A program made the translations under genes and the position numbers. The notes under the pieces are model-generated. The model did no database searches, was not told where the DNA came from, and saw only the letters and a list, made by a program, of their open reading frames with translations. Source: Chroococcidiopsidaceae cyanobacterium CP_BM_RX_35 (GTDB lineage Bacteria > Cyanobacteriota > Cyanobacteriia > Cyanobacteriales > Chroococcidiopsidaceae). Taken from it: a stretch of DNA of 14,267 bases. How positions within the stretch are numbered: the first letter of the stretch is position 1; the number at the start of each line of letters is the position of its first letter. Of the stretch, positions 1 to 7,694 are shown in pieces. The DNA lies in contig JAFAVL010000663.1 in assembly GCA_019242465.1 (NCBI GenBank), positions 1 to 14,267 on the forward strand, in the 5' to 3' direction.

Positions 1-544
1 AGCCACCATGGTTACGCTCATAGATCACATTGATCTCACCAGTTTGAGCATTACGAAACATATAGAAGTCATGTCCCACAAGTTGCAGCTGTTCCAAGGC
101 GGCTTCAACAGTCATAGGTGGCATGGCAAAGTATTTGGTGCGTACAACTTCGCTGGGCAGCTCTGGCGAACGATTGCCGACGAGATCGGACACCAAAGGC
201 TGTTCTGAGACTATATTACTCGTGGGCTGGACAGAAGTTTTGTGATCTTGACGCTTTTCTTTATATTTACGCAACTGACGGGCAATCTTATCAGCCACTA
301 AGTCAATGCTGGCGTATAAGCTATCGCTACTTTCCTCGGCACGGATAACACTACCACTAACATATATAGTGACTTCAGCTGCCTGCTTAGTGTTTATCCG
401 AGGGTTGCGGGCTACTGATAGATGTACGTCTACCTCTGTTGTTAGGTTTTGAAAGTGGTTCACCGCCTTTTCAATTTTTTGATGCACGTATTCCCGGATG
501 GCATCAGTGATTTCAATATTTTTGCCGTGGATCACAAGCTTCAT
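1..544 (-). CDS. lrtA: Ribosome hibernation promoting factor, long form (LrtA), 3' end cut by window
   Basis: Reading the minus strand from the ATG at 544 gives a protein starting [20 protein letters not shown] and continuing through the S30AE/HPF N-terminal domain (about residues 1-100). A variable, charged linker follows, then the start of the long-form C-terminal domain (about residues 125-181, with [17 protein letters not shown] and later [16 protein letters not shown]). The family binds the decoding centre of 30S subunits, and long-form members use the C-terminal domain to dimerise ribosomes into inactive 100S particles. In cyanobacteria the gene is known as lrtA, light-repressed transcript. 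A GGGAG Shine-Dalgarno lies 7 bases before the start. About 181 residues are visible; roughly 30 more should lie beyond base 1. It is transcribed divergently from lipB, with about 180 bases between the starts. The identification is strong. Confidence 0.93.
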   Translation of the reverse strand, partial: MKLVIHGKNIEITDAIREYVHQKIEKAVNHFQNLTTEVDVHLSVARNPRINTKQAAEVTIYVSGSVIRAEESSDSLYASIDLVADKIARQLRKYKEKRQDHKTSVQPTSNIVSEQPLVSDLVGNRSPELPSEVVRTKYFAMPPMTVEAALEQLQLVGHDFYMFRNAQTGEINVIYERNHGG

Positions 545-722
545 GTGAATTCTCCCGCTGAACTCTCATCTTGAAGTTCTATATTTACCCTAACATTTTG
601 TATTCTGGCAAACACCAACCTTTTCGCTTCCTTCAATATCCTTCGCATTTTTTGATATTTCTTGATAAATAGATTAGCTAGTCGCTACTATAGAACGCAA
701 ACCCCTAACCGCTTTGATCGAC
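545..722. promoter_or_regulatory. Divergent intergenic region between lrtA and lipB
   Basis: For lipB on the plus strand there is a plausible sigma70-type promoter: TTGATA at 662-667, an 18-base spacer and TACTAT at 686-691. This would start transcription near 698 and give a leader of about 25 bases. On the minus strand the lrtA leader may be long. It contains complementary hexamers (TTGAAG near 573 and CTTCAA near 632) that could close a structured leader, which fits the post-transcriptional light control reported for lrtA in other cyanobacteria. No clear minus-strand -35/-10 pair was found. The promoter assignment rests on sequence match alone. Confidence 0.4.
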
Positions 723-1436
723 ATGAATCTGGAGCGAGAGGCATCATCAAACTGGTTAGGCAAGGCACAGCGACGCTGCTGGCTATATAATCGGGGACTA
801 ATGCCTTATCTAACTGCCCTGGAATGGCAGCGATCGCTATTTTCAGAGCGGCTCGAAAACCCTAGCCTGGATGATATCTTAATCTTGCTAGAGCATCTGC
901 CGGTTTACACCCTTGGGCAGGGAGCTAACTGGAAATTTCTCAAATTTGACCCCAACCAAACGAGTTGGGATGTCTACCATGTAGAGCGAGGCGGTGAGGT
1001 AACGTACCATTGTCCTGGCTGTTTGGTGGGCTACCCAATCTTAAATCTCCGATATCACCAGCAAGATTTGCACTGGTATCTGCGGCAGTTAGAAGAAGTC
1101 TTAATCCGGGTGTTGGCGGTTTATGGACTGAAGGGCGAACGTCTACCTGGATTGACAGGTGTGTGGCTGGAAGGGCGAAAAGTAGCTGCTATTGGGATCA
1201 AAGTCAGGCGCTGGATTACTTTGCATGGCTTTGCGTTGAATGTTTGTCCTGATCTGACTGGTTTTGAGCAGATTGTACCTTGCGGTATTGTTGATAAGTC
1301 GGTGGGTAGCATGGCACAATTTATCCCAGACATTAACCTTGACCAAATGCGTATCCAAGTGGCGGCAGCTTTTGCTGAGGTATTTGGCGTCGAGCTATTA
1401 GAGGGAGAAAGCAGAGAAAAGCCAATACTCGACTAG
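723..1436 (+). CDS. lipB: Octanoyl-[acyl-carrier-protein]:protein octanoyltransferase
   Basis: LipB moves the octanoyl group from acyl carrier protein to a lysine of lipoyl-dependent proteins such as PDH E2 and glycine cleavage H protein. It is the first step of endogenous lipoate synthesis, in the cytoplasm. The 237-residue product has the family order: RGGEVTYH (residues 89-96), the lysine motif AAIGIKV with catalytic Lys160, and the cysteine motif IVPCGI with catalytic Cys187, equivalent to the Lys/Cys dyad of E. coli LipB. The usual GPGQ after TYH reads CPGC here (Cys97, Cys100), which creates a CxxC pair beside the substrate site. The ATG at 723 is chosen; an in-frame TTG at 714 would add three residues, and neither has a clear Shine-Dalgarno. 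A HIP1 site lies inside the gene at 830. Family assignment is firm. Confidence 0.93.
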   Translation: MNLEREASSNWLGKAQRRCWLYNRGLMPYLTALEWQRSLFSERLENPSLDDILILLEHLPVYTLGQGANWKFLKFDPNQTSWDVYHVERGGEVTYHCPGCLVGYPILNLRYHQQDLHWYLRQLEEVLIRVLAVYGLKGERLPGLTGVWLEGRKVAAIGIKVRRWITLHGFALNVCPDLTGFEQIVPCGIVDKSVGSMAQFIPDINLDQMRIQVAAAFAEVFGVELLEGESREKPILD

Positions 1437-1541
1437 AAAGAGGTGAGTATTACACCCAACAGTTTTTTAGGGCATGAATAGATTTGGGTATTTTGAGTAG
1501 CATAGAATTGGTCAACGCTTCACTCTAAGGGCAAAGCTTCC

Positions 1542-2282
1542 ATGAACTTCTTCACACATATCATGCACTTAGTGGGTTCGGCTGGCGTTGCTTACATCTA
1601 CTCTAGCCAGATCCGCGATCCTCTAACGCGTCCCAACGTCCTCGCTGGTTTCCAACTGGCAGAATCCGGCTCGGTGCCATTTCTTTCCGCCCTAAGTCAA
1701 CGTGCAGCGGCGGAAGGTGATGCTTGGCTAGCGGAAAAACTCACAAAACATGCGTCAGACGAAACTAAGCACGGTCAAATCTTTGCTCATGCCCTGAGGC
1801 AACTCAATAAACAAGTGATTGACTTTAAGAGCTTGCCAGAAACTAAGGCGGACAAGCCAGATGAGCGGCGACGCAGTCCCTTCTTTGCCGCTTTCTTTGA
1901 GGGGTACTCGCAAGAGCAGCTCAAACCAGACGTAATTAATTGGCAGGTGTTTATGGCTAGCACGTACATTCTGGAGCTGGATGCCAGCAAAGATTTTGCC
2001 CGGATGGCGAATGTCTTACCAGAAGACGAGCCAGTCAGTCGCAACCTCAAACAGGGAATGTTGAGCATCGCTAAAGATGAAACAGCTCATGCCACTTATT
2101 TGTATGAAGCTATGATGCGGCGTCTGCCTAGGGCTGAGGTGCAGAAACTGATAGATGAGTGGCGTAGTCGCAAGACTAATGCCTTGTTAGCAATGGTTAG
2201 CAACGTAGTTCAGCGACAGGGAAAAATGACTTCACTCGTGCAAGACAGAGTCTCAAATGACTCAGCGCTAGTTGCAGCCTAG
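1542..2282 (+). CDS. Ferritin-like di-iron carboxylate protein, function unknown
   Basis: A 246-residue, mostly helical protein with the metal-ligand pattern of the ferritin-like superfamily: Glu41 in a first helix, an ExxH pair at Glu74/His77 (DETKH), Glu145 in a third helix, and a second ExxH pair at Glu180/His183 (DETAH). These six residues would hold a binuclear iron (or Mn/Fe) site inside a four-helix bundle. Such sites serve hydroxylases (for example the tRNA hydroxylase MiaE), oxidases, rubrerythrin-like peroxidases and storage proteins, and the sequence alone does not decide among them. No signal peptide or rubredoxin domain is seen. The C-terminal 40 residues are polar and probably loosely ordered. 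The gene stands alone, 105 bases after lipB. The ATG at 1542 lies close to the conserved helix start and no better start is visible. The fold is confident; the function is not. Confidence 0.8.
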   Translation: MNFFTHIMHLVGSAGVAYIYSSQIRDPLTRPNVLAGFQLAESGSVPFLSALSQRAAAEGDAWLAEKLTKHASDETKHGQIFAHALRQLNKQVIDFKSLPETKADKPDERRRSPFFAAFFEGYSQEQLKPDVINWQVFMASTYILELDASKDFARMANVLPEDEPVSRNLKQGMLSIAKDETAHATYLYEAMMRRLPRAEVQKLIDEWRSRKTNALLAMVSNVVQRQGKMTSLVQDRVSNDSALVAA

Positions 2283-2289
2283 CTCTTTG

Positions 2290-2334
2290 AAGAGGAAAGG
2301 GAGCAGGGGGGCAGGGGAGAAGAGAACTGGGGGT
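2290..2334 (+). repeat. G-rich intergenic repeat, left copy
   Basis: This purine tract begins 8 bases after the ferritin-like gene. It holds the 15-mer GCAGGGGGGCAGGGG (2303-2317) and matches, in inverted orientation, the C-rich tract at 2495-2540. Low-complexity tracts of this composition are common between genes in many cyanobacteria. The two copies could pair in RNA into a long GC-rich stem closing a loop of about 200 bases. Confidence 0.6.
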
Positions 2335-2494
2335 GATTAATTAGGTCTAGAGATTACTTCTATACTACAACCTCATCTTCACTGCTATATCTATTCATGA
2401 TAAAGGGGTAAGTTGGGAAAGCAGACTAATCAACTAATTAACTCAAAATCTGAGCAGCCTGATACAGCATCTCCTTACTCCTAGTCTATTTCTC

Positions 2495-2540
2495 CTTCAC
2501 TTCCCCTGCCTCTTTTTTCCCCCTGCCCCCCTGCCTCTTG
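2495..2540 (-). repeat. G-rich intergenic repeat, inverted copy inside a broken gene
   Basis: The exact reverse complement of the 15-mer in the left copy lies at 2520-2534. The flanking AGAGGCAGGGG-type units are repeated at 2503-2513 and 2531-2540. The tract forms the out-of-place 3' end of the truncated secreted gene at 2497-2715, which suggests that arrival or expansion of the repeat broke that gene. Confidence 0.6.
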
Positions 2541-2715
2541 ATAGTGATACATCGCTAAAAGGTACTGGTAATGTATCTGCATGATTGTGGATACAAGCAT
2601 CCGCAACCTGCTCTCGAGTAGGCGGTGGACCAGTTAAGGGTTGTTGAGCTTTGACAGGAGCCACTAGACCAGTAGCAACCAGTAGTGCAGAAAGCGTAAG
2701 AGTTTTGAGGCTCAT
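2497..2715 (-). pseudogene. Truncated secreted S-layer-homology-type protein
   Basis: From the ATG at 2715 the product has a clean Sec signal peptide (MSLKTLTLSALLVATGLVAP, then VKAQQ, cleavage expected after the AxA-like VKA). The next segment, TREQVADACIHNHADTLPVP then FSDVS, resembles the start of a small cyanobacterial S-layer-homology protein, where FSDV is normally followed by a His-Trp-Ala-containing helix and a YYCG-type segment. Here the frame instead runs into the G-rich repeat and reads SRGRGAGGKKRQGK before a stop. No remainder of the domain was found on this strand down to 2283. I infer a gene truncated by repeat insertion or recombination. A TTG six bases upstream is a less likely start. 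The resemblance is from memory of the family, so the exact family is uncertain; the change in composition at the repeat is directly visible. Confidence 0.6.
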
Positions 2716-2730
2716 GGTCAAAAAATACTT

Positions 2731-2996
2731 AACGTATTGACCAAAATTGTATCACTCATTTATACTCAAATAAATGAATGTTATGAGCGAGTATCAAAAC
2801 TTGTGAAAAAGCTAGGACCTTTATGCGCGCCATACGACTTTCTCCCCTCTTTGCCCCTAGCCATTTTTCTAGGTGACACGACCTGCATTCCTTGTTAGGC
2901 TGACTGCGTTGCAGTCGCCCAATCTCTGCTTTAGGTAGGTTGAGGGTAAAAGGCTTAAGTTCTGGCTTAAATTGCCAATTTTCACTGGTCAATAAC
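2731..2996. mobile_element. Possible small non-autonomous element with imperfect inverted ends
   Basis: The reverse complement of the left end (2731-2749) reads CAATTTTGGTCAATACGTTA from the inside outward. The right end (2976-2996) reads CAATTTT, an extra CACT, then GGTCAATAAC. The ends therefore match over about 16 bases apart from a small indel. The interior is rich in hairpins: CATTTAT/ATAAATG at 2757-2776 and GACTGC/GCAGTC at 2902-2916. A 78-codon minus-strand reading frame spans 2756-2992 but has no recognisable domain. The layout suits a MITE-like element or a structured RNA, but no target-site duplication is obvious. Confidence 0.25.
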
Positions 2997-3200
2997 TAAT
3001 AGAGGAATTACTCTGCTCTAATAATAGTAATAGACTCAGCTTTGATATCTAAAAGCCCGTTTTTTGCACATCATAGATACAGGTACAGTAGGGAATCGAC
3101 CAAATTCTTAATACCTATAAAGTATGATTATGAACCGCCAATATATTGTCTGAAGCATTGGGAAGTATCAATTTTTATCATGTACAACCTACCCATAAAG
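2997..3200. other. Leader region upstream of the efflux operon, no gene seen
   Basis: This AT-rich stretch lies before the adaptor gene. A plus-strand reading frame is open from 3042 into the adaptor gene, but its translation looks unlike any export signal and is judged to be untranslated leader. A TATGAT hexamer at 3122-3127 could be a -10 element but has no convincing -35. No operator palindrome was recognised, so the operon's control cannot be read from sequence. Confidence 0.35.
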
Positions 3201-4442
3201 ATGAAAAATAACAGACTGAGCCAACTGTTCTTAGCCAGCTTGGCTCTATCCCTATTAGGGTCTTGTGGTCGAGCCGAGCCTTCTGCCAACGCTGGTAAGC
3301 CTCCAAGTACAAAAGTTAAGCTCGCAGAATTGCAAACATCAACGGTTGTCTCTAGTTCAGAATTTATCGGTAGCCTATTTTCCCGCCGCTCAGTCACTCT
3401 ACAGTCGCAAGTTGTGGGGCATGTGACCAAAATTTTGGTTAAATATGGGGACAAAGTTGCCGCTGGAACAGAACTGCTAGAAGTGGACCCAGCCCAACAA
3501 CAGGCAACACTTAACAGTAATATTGCTGCTTCTCAAGGTGCCGAAGCCGACCTAAAGAATGCTGAAGCAACGCTCAAGCAATATGAAGCACAACGGCTTG
3601 CCAACGTCTCATCCGTGAACTACAACCGGAAGCAATACGATAGGTACACCTACCTTGCCAATCAAGGGGCTGTTCCACTATCGACTCGAGACCAGTATGC
3701 CGATCAGATCCGTCAAGCACAGGCTAACCTAGCAGCAATCGATAAACAGCTTCAAGCTCAGCGCTCTACCATAGCTTCAAAGCAACAAGCAGTACGGGGA
3801 GCTCAGGCAAATATCCAGCAACAGCAAGTTCAGCTTGGATACTACAAAATTGCGGCTCCCTTCGCTGGTATAGTGGGCGACATTCCGGTGAAGCTCGGTG
3901 ATTATGTGACAACTTCTACTACATTAACTTCTGTCACCCAGAATCAACCCCTGGAAGTGGACGTCTCTATCCCCATAGAAGATGCACCAAAAGTGCATCA
4001 GGGAACAACGGTAGAGCTGCTCGATCCACAAGGGAAAACTATTGATCCCAGTCAGGTATTCTTCATTGCTCCTAGTACCGATAACAATACGCAATCCATA
4101 TTGGTCAAATCTTTGTATGACAACTCTAAAAATTTACTGCGGGCTAGCCAGTATGTGCGGGCAAGAGTGATTTGGGACCAGCATCCAGGAGTATTAGTCC
4201 CGACCACTGCTGTGTCGCACATCGGGGGAGAAAATTTTGTCTACGTAGCTCAAACTCAGACACAACAAGGACAAGACAAGCAAGCTCATACCCAACTAGT
4301 AGCCCGACAAAAGCCTGTACAGCTGGGCGATATTCAAGGCAATAGTTACCAAGTTCTCTCAGGATTGCAGCCCGGAGAAAAACTTGTGGTATCGGGCATT
4401 CTGAATCTATCTGATGGCGCTCCCATCACTCCTGAGTCATAG
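3201..4442 (+). CDS. RND efflux periplasmic adaptor (membrane fusion) lipoprotein
   Basis: The product links an inner-membrane RND pump to an outer-membrane channel. From the ATG at 3201 it is 413 residues with a lipoprotein signal: basic start MKNNR, hydrophobic core, and lipobox LGSC with the lipidated Cys22. Next come the first lipoyl half (about 66-97, VVGHVTKILVKYGDKV), a long alpha-helical coiled-coil hairpin rich in Gln and Ala (about 98-215), and the second lipoyl half (YYKIAAPFAGIVGD). Beta-barrel and membrane-proximal domains follow and end at LQPGEKLVVSGI. This is the AcrA/MexA domain order. Another in-frame ATG at 3180 adds seven residues; the frame is open back to 3042, but that would bury the signal peptide. 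The pump gene follows 48 bases later. The substrate is unknown. Confidence 0.92.
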   Translation: MKNNRLSQLFLASLALSLLGSCGRAEPSANAGKPPSTKVKLAELQTSTVVSSSEFIGSLFSRRSVTLQSQVVGHVTKILVKYGDKVAAGTELLEVDPAQQQATLNSNIAASQGAEADLKNAEATLKQYEAQRLANVSSVNYNRKQYDRYTYLANQGAVPLSTRDQYADQIRQAQANLAAIDKQLQAQRSTIASKQQAVRGAQANIQQQQVQLGYYKIAAPFAGIVGDIPVKLGDYVTTSTTLTSVTQNQPLEVDVSIPIEDAPKVHQGTTVELLDPQGKTIDPSQVFFIAPSTDNNTQSILVKSLYDNSKNLLRASQYVRARVIWDQHPGVLVPTTAVSHIGGENFVYVAQTQTQQGQDKQAHTQLVARQKPVQLGDIQGNSYQVLSGLQPGEKLVVSGILNLSDGAPITPES

Positions 4443-4490
4443 AGTTAGCTGCTATGTTTACGACCCAAGAGTCCTATCGCAGGTCAGCCT

Positions 4491-7400
4491 ATGTTTGTTG
4501 ATTTTTTCATTAAGCGACCAGTTTTTGCCAGTGTCTGCTCATTGATTATTCTACTAGCAGGGGCAATTGCTCTACCCACATTACCAATCGCTCAGTACCC
4601 AAATATTGCCCCCACCACTATTTCGGTGACTTCTAACTACCCTGGGGCAGATGCCGAAACCGTTGAAAAAACTGTCACGACGATTTTAGAGAAGCAGATT
4701 AACGGTGTTGAGGGCATGCAGTACATGACCTCAAACAGTGGTAATGATGGCAGCAGTACCATCAATGTCGTATTTCCCGCAGATCGGAACGGAGATATTG
4801 CTAATGTTGACGTTCAGAACCGAGTCTCCATTGGTCAGCCACAACTGCCAAACGAGGTCAAGAATATTGGTGTGACGGTCCAGAAGAAGTCAACTGGTAT
4901 TGTTTTTGCAATGGGGCTGTACACTGAACATGGCGAGTATGACAACACATTCTTAAGCAACTATGCTGACCTTTATCTGGTAGATCCCCTAAAAAGATTA
5001 CCAGGGGTTGGGGATATCCAGATTGTTGGGGAACGCAAATATTCCATGCGCATCTGGCTAGACCCCAATCGCCTTGCGAGCCGAGGCATTACAGCTCAGG
5101 ACGTCGTCAATGCGCTCAACGAACAGAACTTGCAGGTGGGTGCAGGGCAACTGGGTCAGCCACCAGCCCCTGCTGGACAGATGTATCAGATTAGTCTAAA
5201 GGCTTCTGGTAGATTTACCCAAGCTGCAGAATTTGAAGATCTCATCCTCAAAACTGGCACCAATGGTACGTTGGTGAGGCTAAAAGACGTCGGACGGGCT
5301 GAACTTGGTGCAGAACAATACACCTCGTTCCTTAGATTTAGCGGTAGAGATTCTGTGGGCTTGTTGGTGTTTCAACTTCCTGGTGGCAATGCCTTAGATG
5401 TCGCCAAAGAGGTGAAAGCTCAGATGGCAAAGCTCGCTTTGAAGTTTCCGCCAGGGCTGAAATGGAACATCGGGTTTGATACCACTCTGTATGTGGAAGA
5501 GTCCCAAAGGGAAGTAGTTAAGACGCTATTTGAAGCGATCTTGCTGGTTGTGCTGGTGATCTTTATCTTTCTGCAAGATTGGCGCAGCACGATCATTCCT
5601 GCGATCACAATTCCAGTTTCCCTAATTGGAACCTTTGCCATCATGAAGGTGTTTGGGTTTTCGCTCAATAGCCTCACTTTGTTTGGTCTCACCCTGGCGA
5701 CTGGATTAGTGGTAGATGACGCCATTGTGGTAATTGAGAATATCCAGCGCTTGATCCACGATAAGGGGCTGAGCCCGCGGCAGGCAGCCTCAGAGGCAAT
5801 GGGTGAGGTGACAGGGGCGGTGATTGCCACGTCGCTAGTGCTGATGGCTGTGTTTATTCCTGTTGCCTTCTTCCCCGGAACCACTGGACAGCTCTACAAA
5901 CAATTTGCCCTCACAATCGCCTTCTCAATCGCCTTATCTTGCTTTAACGCTTTGACCCTAACTCCTGCCCTCTCAGCCCTCTTGCTGGGTCGAGGTGGGG
6001 CACCCCGCAACCGATTTTTTCGTTGGTTTAATCAGGGATTTGACAAGATGCGCCGGGGTTACCAATGGTCGCTCACGCGGTTGGGAGGGCGGTTAAAAGG
6101 TATCGTAGTCTTGCTGTTCATCGCCTCCTTAGTATTGACGGGCTGGCTTTATGTACGTACGCCACAGGCTTTTTTACCTGATGAAGACCAAGGTTATATC
6201 ATCACTATTATCCAAGGACCAGAGGGAGCTTCACTGAACTACACCAGTGAAGTAATGGCTAAGGCGGAAAAACAACTCCTCAGTATTCCCGAAACCCGAG
6301 CTACTTTCGCAATTGGTGGCTACAACTTCAATGGTGGCTACACTGCCAACAACGGAGCTATTTTTACTAGCTTCAAGCCCTGGGGGGAGCGTACCAAAGC
6401 AGGTCAGTCGGCGACTGATATCATTAATAAAGTACGGGGAATTTTTGCCGCAGTCCCAGAAGCAAGAATCTTTGCCACTAATGCGCCCCCGATCCAAGGT
6501 TTAAGTAGCTTTGGCGGCTTCCAATTTGAGCTGCAAGACCGAGGTAACAATGGTCTTGACACCCTGGCTCAGTTCAGGGATAAGTTGGTTATGCAAGGGA
6601 ATCAAAACCCCAACTTAAAAGCCGTGTTTAGCACTTATGCGGTTAACGCGCCTCAATACTTGATTGAAGTCGATCGCAACAAAGCTAAAGCGCTGCAAGT
6701 CTCAGTCCAAGATGTTTTGGATACGTTACAGACATTCTTGGGCTCAAGCTATGTGAATGACTTCAATTTGGGTATCCGCAGTTATCGAGTCTATGTTCAG
6801 GCAGACAAGCAGTTTCGCTCTAACCCGCGAGATATTGGTTTGTTGTACGTGCGATCGCAAACTAACCAGATGATTCCTTTGAGCAATCTAGTGAAGATTG
6901 TACCGACAACTGGGGAGCAAACGGTTTATCACTACAACTTGTTCCGGGCAATTGAAATTAATGGCGGACCAGCCCCAGGGGCAAGCTCTGGACAGGCACT
7001 TAAAACAATGCAGCAGCTAGCAGCTGAGATTTTACCGCCGGATATGAGCTACGAATGGTCGGGGACTGCAGCCCAAGAGCTAGAGTCTGGTGGTAAAGCG
7101 CCATTTATTTTCGCCCTAGGCATTGTCTTCGTTTTTCTAGTTCTGTCTGCTCAGTACGAAAACTATGTTGACCCACTGATCATTCTGCTTGCAGTTCCTT
7201 TGGCAGTCTTAGGAGCTGTACTGGCACAGAATCTGCGCGGTATCCCTAACGATGTCTATGGTCAGATTGGTCTAGTAATGCTAGTTGGGTTGGCAAGTAA
7301 AAATGCCATCTTGATTGTGGAATTTGCCAACCAGATGCGGGAAAGAGGTCTATCGATTACCAAGGCGGCAGTGGAAGCGGCGCAAGAGCGATTGCGACCA

Positions 7401-7679
7401 ATTCTAATGACAGCTATTGCCTTCATCTTAGGCATCTTCCCTTTGGTCATTGCCACTGGAGCCGGGGCACTGAGTCGCCAGTCTTTGGGTACAGCAGTCT
7501 GTGGCGGCATGGTTGTCTCCACGCTGTTGAGTCTATTTGTGGTACCAGTGTTGTATATCGTGATTGAGACAGCCCGCGCTCGCTTTACTCCAGGAGGTCA
7601 TAAGCCAACTCAGACGGCACCAAATGAACCTAGTCCTGCTGACGAGACTGGAACCCCAACTTCCCCGACAAGCCGTTAA
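4491..7679 (+). CDS. RND multidrug efflux pump, AcrB/HAE1 family
   Basis: This 1062-residue inner-membrane proton/drug antiporter works as a trimer with the adaptor encoded just upstream. It starts with the family-typical MFVDFFIKRPVFASV and first TM helix. Two large periplasmic porter regions and two blocks of TM helices (about 340-500 and 870-1035) follow. The proton relay is intact: Asp409-Asp410 in TM4 (GLVVDDAIVVIEN) and Lys937 in TM10 (GLASKNAILIVEFA). The length and the QYPNIAPTTI segment fit the hydrophobic-amphiphilic (HAE1) group rather than heavy-metal pumps. The C-terminal tail of about 30 residues is Pro/Thr-rich. No outer-membrane TolC-type gene is in the window, so the channel must be encoded elsewhere. 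The stop lies 15 bases before the next gene. The substrate cannot be deduced. Confidence 0.95.
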   Translation: MFVDFFIKRPVFASVCSLIILLAGAIALPTLPIAQYPNIAPTTISVTSNYPGADAETVEKTVTTILEKQINGVEGMQYMTSNSGNDGSSTINVVFPADRNGDIANVDVQNRVSIGQPQLPNEVKNIGVTVQKKSTGIVFAMGLYTEHGEYDNTFLSNYADLYLVDPLKRLPGVGDIQIVGERKYSMRIWLDPNRLASRGITAQDVVNALNEQNLQVGAGQLGQPPAPAGQMYQISLKASGRFTQAAEFEDLILKTGTNGTLVRLKDVGRAELGAEQYTSFLRFSGRDSVGLLVFQLPGGNALDVAKEVKAQMAKLALKFPPGLKWNIGFDTTLYVEESQREVVKTLFEAILLVVLVIFIFLQDWRSTIIPAITIPVSLIGTFAIMKVFGFSLNSLTLFGLTLATGLVVDDAIVVIENIQRLIHDKGLSPRQAASEAMGEVTGAVIATSLVLMAVFIPVAFFPGTTGQLYKQFALTIAFSIALSCFNALTLTPALSALLLGRGGAPRNRFFRWFNQGFDKMRRGYQWSLTRLGGRLKGIVVLLFIASLVLTGWLYVRTPQAFLPDEDQGYIITIIQGPEGASLNYTSEVMAKAEKQLLSIPETRATFAIGGYNFNGGYTANNGAIFTSFKPWGERTKAGQSATDIINKVRGIFAAVPEARIFATNAPPIQGLSSFGGFQFELQDRGNNGLDTLAQFRDKLVMQGNQNPNLKAVFSTYAVNAPQYLIEVDRNKAKALQVSVQDVLDTLQTFLGSSYVNDFNLGIRSYRVYVQADKQFRSNPRDIGLLYVRSQTNQMIPLSNLVKIVPTTGEQTVYHYNLFRAIEINGGPAPGASSGQALKTMQQLAAEILPPDMSYEWSGTAAQELESGGKAPFIFALGIVFVFLVLSAQYENYVDPLIILLAVPLAVLGAVLAQNLRGIPNDVYGQIGLVMLVGLASKNAILIVEFANQMRERGLSITKAAVEAAQERLRPILMTAIAFILGIFPLVIATGAGALSRQSLGTAVCGGMVVSTLLSLFVVPVLYIVIETARARFTPGGHKPTQTAPNEPSPADETGTPTSPTSR

Positions 7680-7694
7680 CTAAACTCCCTACTC

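Noticed and set aside
714..722. TTG start for lipB
   Set aside because: It is in frame and possible, but the ATG three codons later is a stronger initiator and loses no conserved residue.
2281..2300. CTCTT-TG-AAGAG as terminator of the ferritin-like gene
   Set aside because: The loop is only two bases and a purine tract follows rather than Ts.
2756..2992. Minus-strand reading frame of 78 codons
   Set aside because: It has no Shine-Dalgarno, no known domain and an odd composition, and it lies wholly inside the hairpin-rich segment with inverted ends.
3042..3200. N-terminal extension of the adaptor to 3042
   Set aside because: It would place 53 residues, with no export features, before a complete lipoprotein signal peptide and lipobox.
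5420..5884. Long open frame antisense to the RND pump, 154 codons
   Set aside because: It lies opposite the most conserved TM region of the pump and shows Ser/Ile/Thr-rich shadow translation with no domain.
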